From Methanomethylovorans hollandica DSM 15978 (GTDB lineage Archaea; Halobacteriota; Methanosarcinia; Methanosarcinales; Methanosarcinaceae), in assembly GCF_000328665.1 (NCBI RefSeq), contig NC_019977.1, positions 682,001-746,000 on the forward strand: a stretch of 64,000 nucleotides of DNA, given 5' to 3'. Within the stretch, counting starts at the first letter, position 1. Each line of letters opens with the position of its first letter. The notes beneath the pieces were generated by a model. It was not told where the DNA came from, did not search any database, and was given only the letters and a program-made list of their open reading frames with translations. Shown piece after piece: positions 50,879 through 59,894 of the stretch. The position numbers and the translations under genes were made by a program.

Positions 50879-52633
50879 ATGGCTGGAACGATTGCAGTAA
50901 AGAATGGTTATGTGTTCGATCCCCTCAATGAGGTCAACGGGGAAAGGATGGATGTTTTTATCAGAGACGGAAAGGTCGTAAGAGAGCTCTCTGCATCTGA
51001 GATGGATAATGCAAAGGTCATAGATGCCAGCGGCATGACCGTCATGGCTGGTGGTGTGGATTCCCACTCACATGTTGCCGGTGCGAAAGTTAACGCAGGA
51101 AGGCTCATGAGGCCGGAGGACCACTACAAATGTTATATGAAGAAAACCCCGCTTACTCACTCCGGTTCAGGTTACACTGTTCCCACTGTCTACTTGGGGG
51201 GATATGAGTACTCCAAGATGGGATATACCACTGTGTTCGAAGCAGCAGTGCCACCCCTTGAGGCCCGTCACACTCACGAGGAAATGCGTGCTACGCCCAT
51301 GCTGGATATGGGTGGCTACCTTGTACTGGGGAACAACTGGTTCCTTATGCGGTACATGAACGAGGGTGATTTCGACAAGGCAGCAGCCTACGTTGCATGG
51401 ATGATGAGGACCCACAAGACGTACGGTATAAAATGTGTGAACCCTGCAGGTGTGGAGAACTGGGGATGGGGAGAGAACGTCAGCTCTCTGGACCAGGCGA
51501 ACATACACTTTGAGGTTACACCCACGGAGATCATCAAGAACCTGACCGAGATCAATGAGCACCTTGGTTTCCCTATGCCGCTGCATCTGCATGCAAACAA
51601 CCTTGGACACCCGGGCTGCTGGGAGACCACAAGGGAATCTCTCAAGATCCCAAGTAACGTAAAGGCTAAGCCCAATGTAGATGTGGAATGGGCGGAAACA
51701 AAAATGAATGCAAAGAGGCACGAGTCCGTTTATCTGACACACTGCCAGTTCAATGCGTTCGGTGGAACTTCATGGAGAGATTTTGAATCAGGTGTAAAAG
51801 GTATAACTGATTATGTCAACAGCAAGGACCACGTAGTAATGGACAGCGGTTGTGTGCCATTCGGAGATGCAACTGTTATGACCGGTGACGGGCCGGCTAT
51901 TCACGATCTCTATGTGCTTACAGGTAACAAGTGGTCTAACACAGACGTAGAGTGCGAGTGCGGTTCAGGTGTACTGCCATTCACGTACCTTAAGAGCAAT
52001 CCTGTTCACAGTGTGCAATGGGCAATGGGTCTGGAAGTCCTTTTATACGTGAATGATCCCTGGAAGTCCATCATGACAACCGATAGTCCCAATGGTGGTC
52101 CATTTACAAAGTACCCGCTTATTATGGCATGGCTAATGTCCCTCAAGGCCAGGCAGGATACCATGTCAGAATGCCACAAATGGGCTCAGGACAGAAGCGG
52201 TCTGGGCGGCGAGGAAAGAGAGATGTCTCTGTACGATCTTGCAATTCTTACCCGTGCCAACCCGGCAAGGACAATTGGTATGGCATACAGGAAAGGAACT
52301 CTGGGTGTGGGAGCCGACGGTGATGTTTCCATTTATAACATTGACCCGAAGAAGCTCGATGTGAACGACTATGAAAGCCTTATTAGGAACCTGCAGAACT
52401 CAGAGTACACTATAAAGGATGGAGAGGTCGTTGCCCGTCAGGGTGAGATAGTGGCAATTCCGGAAAAGAGGACCTATTATTCGGATATCAAGGTTCCGGA
52501 TGCTGATGAAAAACACATGCTTGAAGATGTAAAGGAGTGGTTCAGGTACTACACCTTAGGCTTCTCTAACTATCCGACGCCTGACAGGTACCTTGCAAAC
52601 CCAACTCCAATGACTGTGAATCCGTTGAGGTGA
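50879..52633 (+). CDS. fmdA: Formylmethanofuran dehydrogenase subunit A
   Basis: 584 residues from ATG 50879, preceded by GGGAG; earlier in-frame ATG lies inside fmdF. A dihydroorotase-like metal amidohydrolase that couples formate to methanofuran. Metal ligands His63 and His65 are in GGVDSHSHVAGAK; IKCVNPAGVENWGWG holds the expected carboxylated lysine; later His in PLHLHANNLGH and YLTHCQFNAFGG and the Asp in MTTDSPNGGPFTKYP complete the site. Formate made at FmdB travels through an inner tunnel to this site in known structures. Confidence 0.95.
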   Translation: MAGTIAVKNGYVFDPLNEVNGERMDVFIRDGKVVRELSASEMDNAKVIDASGMTVMAGGVDSHSHVAGAKVNAGRLMRPEDHYKCYMKKTPLTHSGSGYTVPTVYLGGYEYSKMGYTTVFEAAVPPLEARHTHEEMRATPMLDMGGYLVLGNNWFLMRYMNEGDFDKAAAYVAWMMRTHKTYGIKCVNPAGVENWGWGENVSSLDQANIHFEVTPTEIIKNLTEINEHLGFPMPLHLHANNLGHPGCWETTRESLKIPSNVKAKPNVDVEWAETKMNAKRHESVYLTHCQFNAFGGTSWRDFESGVKGITDYVNSKDHVVMDSGCVPFGDATVMTGDGPAIHDLYVLTGNKWSNTDVECECGSGVLPFTYLKSNPVHSVQWAMGLEVLLYVNDPWKSIMTTDSPNGGPFTKYPLIMAWLMSLKARQDTMSECHKWAQDRSGLGGEEREMSLYDLAILTRANPARTIGMAYRKGTLGVGADGDVSIYNIDPKKLDVNDYESLIRNLQNSEYTIKDGEVVARQGEIVAIPEKRTYYSDIKVPDADEKHMLEDVKEWFRYYTLGFSNYPTPDRYLANPTPMTVNPLR

Positions 52634-52637
52634 GTCA

Positions 52638-53447
52638 ATGGCAGAAGTTACACTTAGACCAAAAAATGATATTGATATAATGGTGGAAGCAGAGGTTATA
52701 ACTCCTGAAAATTTCGCCGGCAAGAATGCAAAAGAAATTGGTGAAATGGTTGTATGGCAGGGCCCGAAGGAGCTGCCTATTTCCTATTTCTTTGATGTGC
52801 AGGGCAATGGTGGAGCCTCTGCACAGGAAACTACTATCATTGTAGATGGTGATGTTCCAAGGGTAAAGAGAATAGGACAACAGATGACCGCTGGCAAGAT
52901 CATCATAAAGGGCAATGCAGGGATGCATGTTGGCTCAGAGATGGCCGGAGGGGAGATTGTTGTTGAGGGTGATGCAGAGTCCTGGGCAGGTATGGAAATG
53001 AAAGGCGGTCTGCTTCATATCAAAGGTAATACCAAGGATCATGTCGGATGCGCATACCGTGGCAGCTGGCATGGTATGACCGGCGGGCGTATAGTAATTG
53101 ATGGAAATGCAATGAACCAGGTAGGCGGCGGTATAAGCGGCGGAGAGATCCTCATCAATGGTAACGTGGACAATTTCTGCGGTATCCGTGCCAATGGCGG
53201 TCTTATCGTTGTGAAGGGGGATGCCTTCAGGACCGTGGGTGCTGAGATGACCAATGGTATCATTGTTGTGGGTGGTCATATTTCCAGGTTCACTCCAGGA
53301 TTCCAATACGAAGCTACAGAGAATGACCTCAAGTTCGGTGATGTAGAATGTCCGGGCGAGTACAAGAAGTTCGCAGGTGATTATGCAATACCCCAGAAAG
53401 TAAAAGGCGTAATGTATGTATCAAGCGAGTTTAACGGGGGTCTGTAA
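52638..53447 (+). CDS. fmdC: Formylmethanofuran dehydrogenase subunit C
   Basis: 269 residues, a right-handed beta-helix of GxGxG/GGxIxxxG repeats like the C-terminal domain of glutamate synthase (MTAGKIIIKGNAGMHVGSEM, AGGEIVVEGDAESWAGMEMK, GGRIVIDGNAMNQVGGGISG and further turns). Structural subunit that scaffolds the complex. Begins four bases after fmdA with GTGAGTC upstream. Confidence 0.95.
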   Translation: MAEVTLRPKNDIDIMVEAEVITPENFAGKNAKEIGEMVVWQGPKELPISYFFDVQGNGGASAQETTIIVDGDVPRVKRIGQQMTAGKIIIKGNAGMHVGSEMAGGEIVVEGDAESWAGMEMKGGLLHIKGNTKDHVGCAYRGSWHGMTGGRIVIDGNAMNQVGGGISGGEILINGNVDNFCGIRANGGLIVVKGDAFRTVGAEMTNGIIVVGGHISRFTPGFQYEATENDLKFGDVECPGEYKKFAGDYAIPQKVKGVMYVSSEFNGGL

Positions 53448-53448
53448 A

Positions 53449-53847
53449 ATGGTATGCATTGAAGCGTTACTTAATACCGGAAGTACTATAGACGAGGGAA
53501 GGCTTGCCAAGGGCGGTGACAAATACTCCGATGCCTACACACAGGAGTGTGCAGTCTGCTGGCTTAATGAAGTCGATTACGCAGCATTGGGATTCCCTGA
53601 GAAGGTAAAAGTCATAAGAAGGGACGGACAGCGCTCAGTCTTAGTATATACCAAATGCACCAACGACATGAGGTGCGGACATGTTTTCATGCCAAGGGCA
53701 ATATGGGCCAATGTGGTAGTAGAGCCATCTACATTCTCTACCGGTTCACCTCTGTATAAAGGAAGTCTCGTAACAGTCGAGCCCGCTGAAGGCGAGGTGC
53801 TCAGTGCGGAAGATGTTGTTCTCAAGGTGTACATGGGAGGTGAATAA
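53449..53847 (+). CDS. fmdD: Formylmethanofuran dehydrogenase subunit D
   Basis: 132 residues from ATG 53449 with GGGGGT upstream. A molybdopterin-dinucleotide binding domain (aspartate-decarboxylase-like barrel) that completes the FmdB active subunit: GDKYSDAYTQECAVCWLNEV, FPEKVKVIRRDGQRSVLVYT, RCGHVFMPRAIWANVVV. In many enzymes this domain is fused to the catalytic chain; here, as in other methanogens, it is separate. It overlaps nothing and fmdB begins one base later. Confidence 0.93.
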   Translation: MVCIEALLNTGSTIDEGRLAKGGDKYSDAYTQECAVCWLNEVDYAALGFPEKVKVIRRDGQRSVLVYTKCTNDMRCGHVFMPRAIWANVVVEPSTFSTGSPLYKGSLVTVEPAEGEVLSAEDVVLKVYMGGE

Positions 53848-53848
53848 G

Positions 53849-55156
53849 ATGGTTGCAAAGAACATTATATGCCCCGTATGCGGTGCATCATGTGACGATA
53901 TCATTGTGGACTTCAAAGGTAACACAATTGATGTTCAGAATGCCTGTAAGATGGGTAATGCTAAGTTCCAGGAAGTTGTGAGCGAGCACAGGATAAGGGA
54001 ACCCATGGTTAGGGAGAATGGCAAACTGAGGCCTGCAACATGGGATGAGGCTCTGGACAGGGCTGCTCAGATCCTTGCAAACTCCAGAAGACCTTTCTTC
54101 TTCATGGGTAGCGAGACAGCCATTGAGGCACAGGAAGTTGGTCTGCATATGGGAGAATATCTCGGTGGTGCAGTTGACTCTAATGCTACGATCTGCCACG
54201 GACCCACAGCAATGGGTATACAGGAAGCAGGCAGGTCAGGAGCTACAGCAGGACAGGCAAAGAACAGGGCAGATCTCATCATCTATTGGGGAACCAATCC
54301 TCTGGAATCCATGCCCAGGCACATGTCCAGATATGGTGTGTTCCCAAGGGGTTACTGGACCAAGAGAGGCAGGTTCGATCGTACTGTCATTACAGTGGAT
54401 CCAAGAAAGACTCCAACAACTGCTGCATCTGATCTGCACGTACAGCTTAATCCCAACACTGATTATGAACTGCTAAGTGCTTTGTTCACCATCGTCAATG
54501 GGAAAAAGCCACATCCTTCTGCGGAAGAGATAACAGGTATTCCTATTGAGGTCATGGAACAGGTCGTCACAATGATGAAGGAGTCAAATTTTGTGTCTAT
54601 CTACGTAGGACTGGGTGTATCGTCATCTTACGGAAAGCACAGAAACATCGAGATCGCACTGAACCTCGCAAAGGAAATGAACAATTATACAAAATGTGTT
54701 CTGGGAGCGCTGAGAGGTCACTGCAACGTGGCAGGTTTCAACCAGCTCGCATCGTACCTATATGGCTATCCGTTCGGTCTGGATTTCTCAAGGGGATATC
54801 CTAGATACAATCCCGGAGAGTACACCTGTGTGGACCTGCTGAGGGAAAAGGATACGGATGCTGCGCTGGTGCTCAGTGCTGATCTTGTATGTCATATCCC
54901 TGCAGATGCTGCAGAGTACATGGCACAGATACCCACTATTTGCATTGATATTGCACCCTGTCCCACAACCACTGTCTCTGAAGTAGTGTTGCCAGGTGTT
55001 ATCGATGCGATGGAATGTGACGGTACCTTCTACAGACTGGATGATGTGCCGGTGTACTTCCAGCCGTTCACTGAGTCTCCGTTCCCTTACACAAAGAGCA
55101 ATGAAGACACCATGAAACAGCTTTTTGACAGAGTGAAGAAACTTAAGGAAGCATGA
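53849..55156 (+). CDS. fmdB: Formylmethanofuran dehydrogenase subunit B (catalytic)
   Basis: 435 residues from ATG 53849 (MVAKNIICPVCGASCDD). Molybdopterin oxidoreductase that reduces CO2 to formate. Cys8, Cys11, Cys15 and Cys33 fit the [4Fe-4S] site; Cys116 in SNATICHGPTAMGIQ is the metal-binding cysteine (selenocysteine in some species). Pterin-binding segments: YWGTNPLESMPRHMSRYG, VITVDPRKTPTTAASDLHVQ, GALRGHCNVAGFNQ. Gene context fits the molybdenum-type Fmd of Methanosarcina. The stop overlaps fdhD (ATGA). Confidence 0.95.
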   Translation: MVAKNIICPVCGASCDDIIVDFKGNTIDVQNACKMGNAKFQEVVSEHRIREPMVRENGKLRPATWDEALDRAAQILANSRRPFFFMGSETAIEAQEVGLHMGEYLGGAVDSNATICHGPTAMGIQEAGRSGATAGQAKNRADLIIYWGTNPLESMPRHMSRYGVFPRGYWTKRGRFDRTVITVDPRKTPTTAASDLHVQLNPNTDYELLSALFTIVNGKKPHPSAEEITGIPIEVMEQVVTMMKESNFVSIYVGLGVSSSYGKHRNIEIALNLAKEMNNYTKCVLGALRGHCNVAGFNQLASYLYGYPFGLDFSRGYPRYNPGEYTCVDLLREKDTDAALVLSADLVCHIPADAAEYMAQIPTICIDIAPCPTTTVSEVVLPGVIDAMECDGTFYRLDDVPVYFQPFTESPFPYTKSNEDTMKQLFDRVKKLKEA

Positions 55157-55986
55157 GGACGAGCCAGCACGCAGGTAATTCTTCTGTAAAGGGGGATTTC
55201 AGCAGGGACGAATGTGTTGTCCCTTCTTCCCTCTATACAACTATAGCGTGCACGGAGATCTCTGGCGACCAGAGAAAACAAATAGAAGCGGATGTTATTA
55301 TTGAAGAGGTATTTGACCTTTTCATCAATGATGTCCACCTCACTACTTTTTATGCGAGTCCCAGGGAACTTGAGGAGCTTGCAGTTGGATTCATGGTATG
55401 TGAAGGCTTTATCGGCAGGGATGATGTCCGGAACATACTTTCCATTGATATAGGTCCTAAGAGGATAGATTGTAAGGTCGATATCGATGTTTCTCAGCTT
55501 TTCGATCTTGAACGTGTGGAAAGATGCGGTACGACTCTTTTCACTCCCGAAAACCGTCTTTTATTGCCAAAGGATGTGTTTTTCAGTCCACAGGTGATAT
55601 TCAATGCAGTAGGAAAACTGAAAGAATGGGGCAACGCATGGAAAAAGACCGGCGGCGCTCATTCTTCACTGGTATGTGCTCCATCCGGTGAGATCCTCGT
55701 GTTCTGCGAGGATATCGGACGTTCCTGTTCTGTGGACAAGGCAGTTGGAAAAGCATTGCTTACAGGTATAGATATTTCCAGATGTGCTCTTGTCACTACA
55801 GGCAGGCTTGCGGGTACTATGGTCTCAAAGGCAATTAATTCAGGATTCCCTGTAATGGCCAGTAAAGGTGCCACTGTGAAAGAAGCAGTGTTACTTGCAC
55901 AGGGTGCGGACATGACCCTCGTAGGTTTCGTGAGAGAGCCTAATATGTATATATATAGTGGCGAATATCGATTGCAATCGAGGTAA
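55153..55986 (+). CDS. fdhD: FdhD-family sulfur transferase for molybdenum enzymes
   Basis: 277 residues. FdhD carries sulfur from a cysteine desulfurase to the Mo/W-bis-pyranopterin of formate dehydrogenase-type enzymes. Family segments: IEEVFDLFINDVHLTTFYAS, ELEELAVGFMVCEGFI, GGAHSSLVCAPSGEILVFCE, DIGRSCSVDKAVGKALLTG and ALVTTGRLAGTMVSKAI. The normal CxxC is reduced to Cys125 in ERCGTTLFT, so a single cysteine must act. Start overlaps the fmdB stop by four bases, placing it in the fmd operon and suggesting the formylmethanofuran dehydrogenase as its client. The T-rich 3' flank may end transcription. Confidence 0.9.
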   Translation: MRTSQHAGNSSVKGDFSRDECVVPSSLYTTIACTEISGDQRKQIEADVIIEEVFDLFINDVHLTTFYASPRELEELAVGFMVCEGFIGRDDVRNILSIDIGPKRIDCKVDIDVSQLFDLERVERCGTTLFTPENRLLLPKDVFFSPQVIFNAVGKLKEWGNAWKKTGGAHSSLVCAPSGEILVFCEDIGRSCSVDKAVGKALLTGIDISRCALVTTGRLAGTMVSKAINSGFPVMASKGATVKEAVLLAQGADMTLVGFVREPNMYIYSGEYRLQSR

Positions 55987-56119
55987 CTTTATTTTTGTTT
56001 GTTGTATTTTGCCAAAGGTAAATGAAAAGAACTATATTCGATTAAAACTTACAACCATCCGAGTAAGTAATACTTTTAGTGGAATTATTGTTACAATTTT
56101 TTAAAAAGGTGATATATAT

Positions 56120-56515
56120 ATGAGTGAAAAGATCGGTATCCTTGCCATAGGTCATGGCAGCAGATTGCCCTACAACAATCAGGTAGTTACTGAAATTGCA
56201 GGCATGATCGCAAAAAAACACCCTGAATATGTTGTAAAGGCCGGATTTATGGAAATGAGCACTCCTTCAGTGGAAGAAGCATTACTTTCATTTGAAGGTA
56301 CCCATGTGAGTACTATAGTTGCTGTACCAGTATTCCTTGCATCAGGTGTACATATTACCAAAGATATTCCGGCTATATTGAAACTGGATCCGGAAAAAAA
56401 TCAGGGCAGCATTGAAATGAATGGTCAGCAGGTCAAGATCCTCTACGGGAAGCCCCTTGGAAGCGACGAGCTCATTGCCGATCTGATCTTCAAAAGAGCG
56501 CTAGAAGTTCTTTGA
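56120..56515 (+). CDS. cfbA: Sirohydrochlorin nickelochelatase / cobaltochelatase
   Basis: 131 residues, the short archaeal CbiX type, which inserts nickel into sirohydrochlorin for coenzyme F430, or cobalt for cobamides. [20 protein letters not shown] has the first metal-binding His and [17 protein letters not shown] the second. ATG 56120 has GGTGATATATAT upstream and a hairpin terminator behind the stop. It stands alone between the fmd operon and a convergent protease gene. Confidence 0.94.
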   Translation: MSEKIGILAIGHGSRLPYNNQVVTEIAGMIAKKHPEYVVKAGFMEMSTPSVEEALLSFEGTHVSTIVAVPVFLASGVHITKDIPAILKLDPEKNQGSIEMNGQQVKILYGKPLGSDELIADLIFKRALEVL

Positions 56516-56520
56516 TCATA

Positions 56521-56549
56521 GCTGTGCTACATAACACAGCATCTTTTTT
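56521..56549 (+). terminator. Terminator of cfbA
   Basis: GCTGTG-8-CACAGC followed by ATCTTTTTT, six bases after the cfbA stop: stem plus T-run. Confidence 0.65.
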
Positions 56550-56657
56550 ATTACATTTGAATTACAATATTTCGGCTTTTTACAGAGCCCAATTCGGCAT
56601 AATATTTATCTATATGTAATATTCCATAGTTTGTACTATTTGATTTTAAGATAAAAT

Positions 56658-56678
56658 ATGGAAGTTGGGTACTTCCAT
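56658..56678 (-). terminator. Terminator of the clostripain-like gene
   Basis: ATGGAAGT-TGGGT-ACTTCCAT, an 8-base perfect stem located 16 bases beyond the stop on the minus strand, followed there by ATTTTAT. Confidence 0.5.
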
Positions 56679-56693
56679 CTGATCATTTTCGGA

Positions 56694-59141
56694 TTACTCC
56701 ACATTTACAGTTGTGTACATGTTTGTCCGTTTCCCATCTAGGTCCTCGGCTATCAGGCCAACTATGTATTCACCCACAGCAGCATCCTGTTCCTTGTAAC
56801 TGAACATCTGATCGCTGAAGATGAGTGTTTCTCCTACCTCTGTAGCTTGTTGTATCACTTTTCCCTGCGCATCGAGGTCAAGCCATTGTTCCAGTACCGT
56901 GAAGCTATCGCCTGTCTGCGGGTAGACCTCTCGGGGAGCTCCTGCAGTGCTATTTCCTGTAAAGGTGAACACCTGTCTTAGCAAGCCATCGCTAAAATAC
57001 AGACGTGCAGTGAGCGCTTCTCCGCTTGCAAAGGTGTAAATGCCATCGACAGCATATGTTGCCTCCTCGGATGTAGCGCCAAAGTCCATTGGTGTGAGAA
57101 GCGCCGTTACCGAATCAGTTCCATTGCTGACGGCAAACATCAGTGGTTCCCACTCAAATTCTAGGGTGAACTCCCCTTCAGGCCATACAGGATAGTAGAT
57201 ACCATTAACTTCACGTGTCTGGCCGCTGTCAAGATAGTCCGTATCCGCTATGAAGATCGAGTTGGACTGCAAATCGTGATATCCTGCAAAGATGAAGGCA
57301 TAGCCCAGATTGCTGCCACTGATATCCGTGCTGAGTACCACCGGTTTCCCAGGAGAAGCCACCGTATCTGAGAGTTGGATAGGTGTGAGTTTTATTTCCC
57401 CGGCCCCGGGTGCTTTCACGCTGGCTCCTGGTTCTGGCAATGTTGCCTGTTGGGCAGCCGCATCAAATTTTTTTCCGGTGTAGTGGAATGTAAGGAAATC
57501 ATCCCACGTCGAATATCTCGCAAAGCGGTTGGCTATAATGGTATAGGACTGAGGACCTGCCATAGGAGACTGATAAAGCTGTGAATTGGGGAAGTAGATC
57601 GATATGCCGGTAGCGCCTGGTTTGCCAGTCCCGTGCTTCTCGGCTACTACCGCTTGCTGGATAGCAGCCAGCACCTTATCAGCCTCTGCATTCACACCCG
57701 CATCAGTTTGCTTCAGAAGCTGTACAAAGCTGCCCAGATCAATGTAAGAGGCTGGCACCTGCTGACCAAAAACGGATGTGAATGACTGAGCATAGTTTCG
57801 TGCCCTAGCCACTTCTTTCTGATCTGCCGTCTGAAGAGCAAAGGAGAGGTCGTTGATGCTCTGCATGAGTTCAGGGACTGACTCCAGTTCCACCACGGTA
57901 AGAGTGATGTCTTTGCTCATCTTGCTGGCGACCTGGCTGGAACTGGGAACAGAGCCACGTCCAAGCAAGCCTCCCATAGGTGATCCCTGCCTCATAAGCT
58001 CTGCCCTTGCCTGGTCATCGACTATCCGTTGGTCCTGATGTATGTAGCTGTCCACGATCATATTCCCAAGCTCTGCACCGGTCATGCCCGGATCCTTTTC
58101 TAATGATTGCAGAAAGCTTGCGTAGGCCCATCCCAGTGCCGGTTCGGTCTCTTCTGAAACGACGGCATAATTGGCATGCGGTGCAAGTGCAGCAAGCACC
58201 TCTGCTTGCCCCATCAGACAGGCATCCATGCCGATAACCTCTATCTTTTCCAGTCCGGTGCGTTCACGGATTGTCTGCAACGCATCATCTATGTTATTCA
58301 GATACATCATATTGCCTAGTGCAGAGGAGAGGGGTGTGCTGCTGTCTGTCGGGGTAGCTGGCACTGGATCGCTCCATCCTCCTGGCCAGCCCATGCCATG
58401 GTCGGAGAGGATCAGCACATGCTTGTCGGCTGGATAGTTCTGCACAGCCCATGTAACAAAATCTATCAGTGTGTCCCTGTCAGACATATCCACTTCTCCC
58501 ATGTCCTTAACAAGAGTTGATCCCACTCTCGTCAGGTCGTCATCCTGCTGCACATAGAACCGCTTTGTGGTACTCCAGTCCCCATCCCCACTATAACCGG
58601 CAGAGAAACGGTCTACCTGTGCCACTATTTGCACTCTGTCACTCGATCCTATCTTTTCAGCCTCGTTGAGGTCGACGTAAATGTCATGCTCCAGTACCTT
58701 ATCGTCAGCATCCATATATAGCATGACCAGCCAGGTCTGTTCCTCGGCACCAGCCTGTCTTGGTGGGGCTATAAAAGGCTTTGAAGAAGATTCTGTAACT
58801 GCGGGAAGGACGCCCTGAGGTGCATCGGTCGGCACAGACTCTAAGTTGTTACCCTGATCGATATCACTTCCACCTTTTAAAAAAATAGAAAGCACGATCA
58901 GCACGGCAATGATAAGCAAGGTTCTTTTCGAAAATTTGAAAGGCAGGCCAGCTGGGCCGCCGCTACCTCCAGACCCGGTGTTTCCGGTCCCGGATGTGGA
59001 TGACTTGAATCCACTCTGCTGTTCTCTCTTCTCTCTTCTTGGAGACTCGGCACGCTCTCTATTTTCATTATCTGATTGCGCTGGTCTTCTTCTCTGAGCC
59101 CGGATGACCGGTTTCTTTCCCTGATTAGAATCATTGCTCAT
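56694..59141 (-). CDS. Membrane-anchored clostripain-like (C11) cysteine protease
   Basis: 815 residues. A basic, disordered cytoplasmic head (~70 residues, with Gly/Ser run) precedes one membrane helix (RTLLIIAVLIVLSIFL), so the protease lies outside. Caspase-like catalytic dyad: His in VLILSDHGMGWPGGW (near 248) and Cys in VIGMDACLMGQAEV (near 306), with the first strand WLVMLYMDADDKVLEHDIY. The C-terminal ~270 residues contain beta-sandwich-like parts (KLTPIQLSDTVASPGKPVVL...). C11 members usually cut after Arg or Lys and self-process; its target here is unknown. Higher G+C and acidic composition than neighbours hint at acquisition from elsewhere, but that is only an impression. Confidence 0.88.
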   Translation of the reverse strand: MSNDSNQGKKPVIRAQRRRPAQSDNENRERAESPRREKREQQSGFKSSTSGTGNTGSGGSGGPAGLPFKFSKRTLLIIAVLIVLSIFLKGGSDIDQGNNLESVPTDAPQGVLPAVTESSSKPFIAPPRQAGAEEQTWLVMLYMDADDKVLEHDIYVDLNEAEKIGSSDRVQIVAQVDRFSAGYSGDGDWSTTKRFYVQQDDDLTRVGSTLVKDMGEVDMSDRDTLIDFVTWAVQNYPADKHVLILSDHGMGWPGGWSDPVPATPTDSSTPLSSALGNMMYLNNIDDALQTIRERTGLEKIEVIGMDACLMGQAEVLAALAPHANYAVVSEETEPALGWAYASFLQSLEKDPGMTGAELGNMIVDSYIHQDQRIVDDQARAELMRQGSPMGGLLGRGSVPSSSQVASKMSKDITLTVVELESVPELMQSINDLSFALQTADQKEVARARNYAQSFTSVFGQQVPASYIDLGSFVQLLKQTDAGVNAEADKVLAAIQQAVVAEKHGTGKPGATGISIYFPNSQLYQSPMAGPQSYTIIANRFARYSTWDDFLTFHYTGKKFDAAAQQATLPEPGASVKAPGAGEIKLTPIQLSDTVASPGKPVVLSTDISGSNLGYAFIFAGYHDLQSNSIFIADTDYLDSGQTREVNGIYYPVWPEGEFTLEFEWEPLMFAVSNGTDSVTALLTPMDFGATSEEATYAVDGIYTFASGEALTARLYFSDGLLRQVFTFTGNSTAGAPREVYPQTGDSFTVLEQWLDLDAQGKVIQQATEVGETLIFSDQMFSYKEQDAAVGEYIVGLIAEDLDGKRTNMYTTVNVE

Positions 59142-59160
59142 TGTGATACCCCTATACCAG

Positions 59161-59189
59161 CTTCGTCAGAGTATGCATCCCTGGCGAAG
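59161..59189 (-). promoter_or_regulatory. Stem-loop in the leader of the protease gene
   Basis: CTTCGTCAG (59161-59169) and CTGGCGAAG (59181-59189) form a nine-pair stem with one G-U, loop of 11. It ends ~20 bases before the start codon and is close to the ribosome binding site (GGGGTATC), so it could tune translation. Confidence 0.4.
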
Positions 59190-59224
59190 AGTTTGAACTC
59201 CGGACTATGCCGGCCCCCATCCTA

Positions 59225-59530
59225 TAATCATTTTCTGATCATTTTGCGCTTAGTGAAGCGTGGTTAGCACCATCCAATACATGACTTTTCATCGCAGAAC
59301 AAGGGAATGCCCAGCTCGGACAAAAGACTACATGAGTCAACCCCTTTTTTGCTTTCATTCTTTTTAGCCCGTATTACTATGGGCTTATGCAAGATACTCT
59401 CCACCACCAGTATTACACTACGTCCCCAATGTTATGGCAGAGGTGTTCATGTATTTGCTTATTTGCCAGTCTAACTGAGCCCCATACCTGTAGCAAGTTT
59501 GTTCTTTCAATATCGCAAACTGACCATATA
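59225..59530 (-). pseudogene. Decayed coding trace, possibly phospholipase D-like
   Basis: Minus-strand frames join across a shift as RYGAQLDWQISKYMNTSAIT and then VILVVESILHKPIVIRAKKN, SLLSELGIPLFCDEKSCIGW. The order K-x-x-x-x-L-L-x-E-L-G-I-P-L-x-x-D resembles the region before the HKD motif in phospholipase D-like nucleases, but no HKD motif remains. Another open trace on the plus strand (59625-59780, with NLRYESVDHRNTACKPEKIA) is not recognised. Nothing else is seen in 59190-59894. Confidence 0.25.
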
Positions 59531-59894
59531 CTACTAAACACATAAGTTATATACGCCTTACGACTTACAAAACCTTTTTTAGTGGATTATTATTTTGAAT
59601 ATCACTAATCTTTCAGCTCTTTAAAGAGTTACTGTTCTTTATATTATTAAGAACGCTGAACTATCTGAAAAGCTTGTTAAAATACCAAACCTTAGATATG
59701 AATCAGTTGATCACAGGAATACCGCATGTAAACCTGAGAAAATAGCAGATGCCCTTGGAAAGGTCTCCGAAGGACCATGAAAAAAGCAGGAACAAAAGAG
59801 TTTTAAGGTATTTCTTCTTAAACTCCCGGTCAATATAAATTTGCTGAAACAGGCACGAGACAGCTTTGAAATGCCTTTTTAAGAAAAATGATGC

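Noticed and set aside
59161-59220. tRNA-like sequence (GTTCAAA T-loop) on the minus strand
   Set aside because: The T stem has only three pairs, no matching acceptor strand and no anticodon arm; better explained as leader hairpins.
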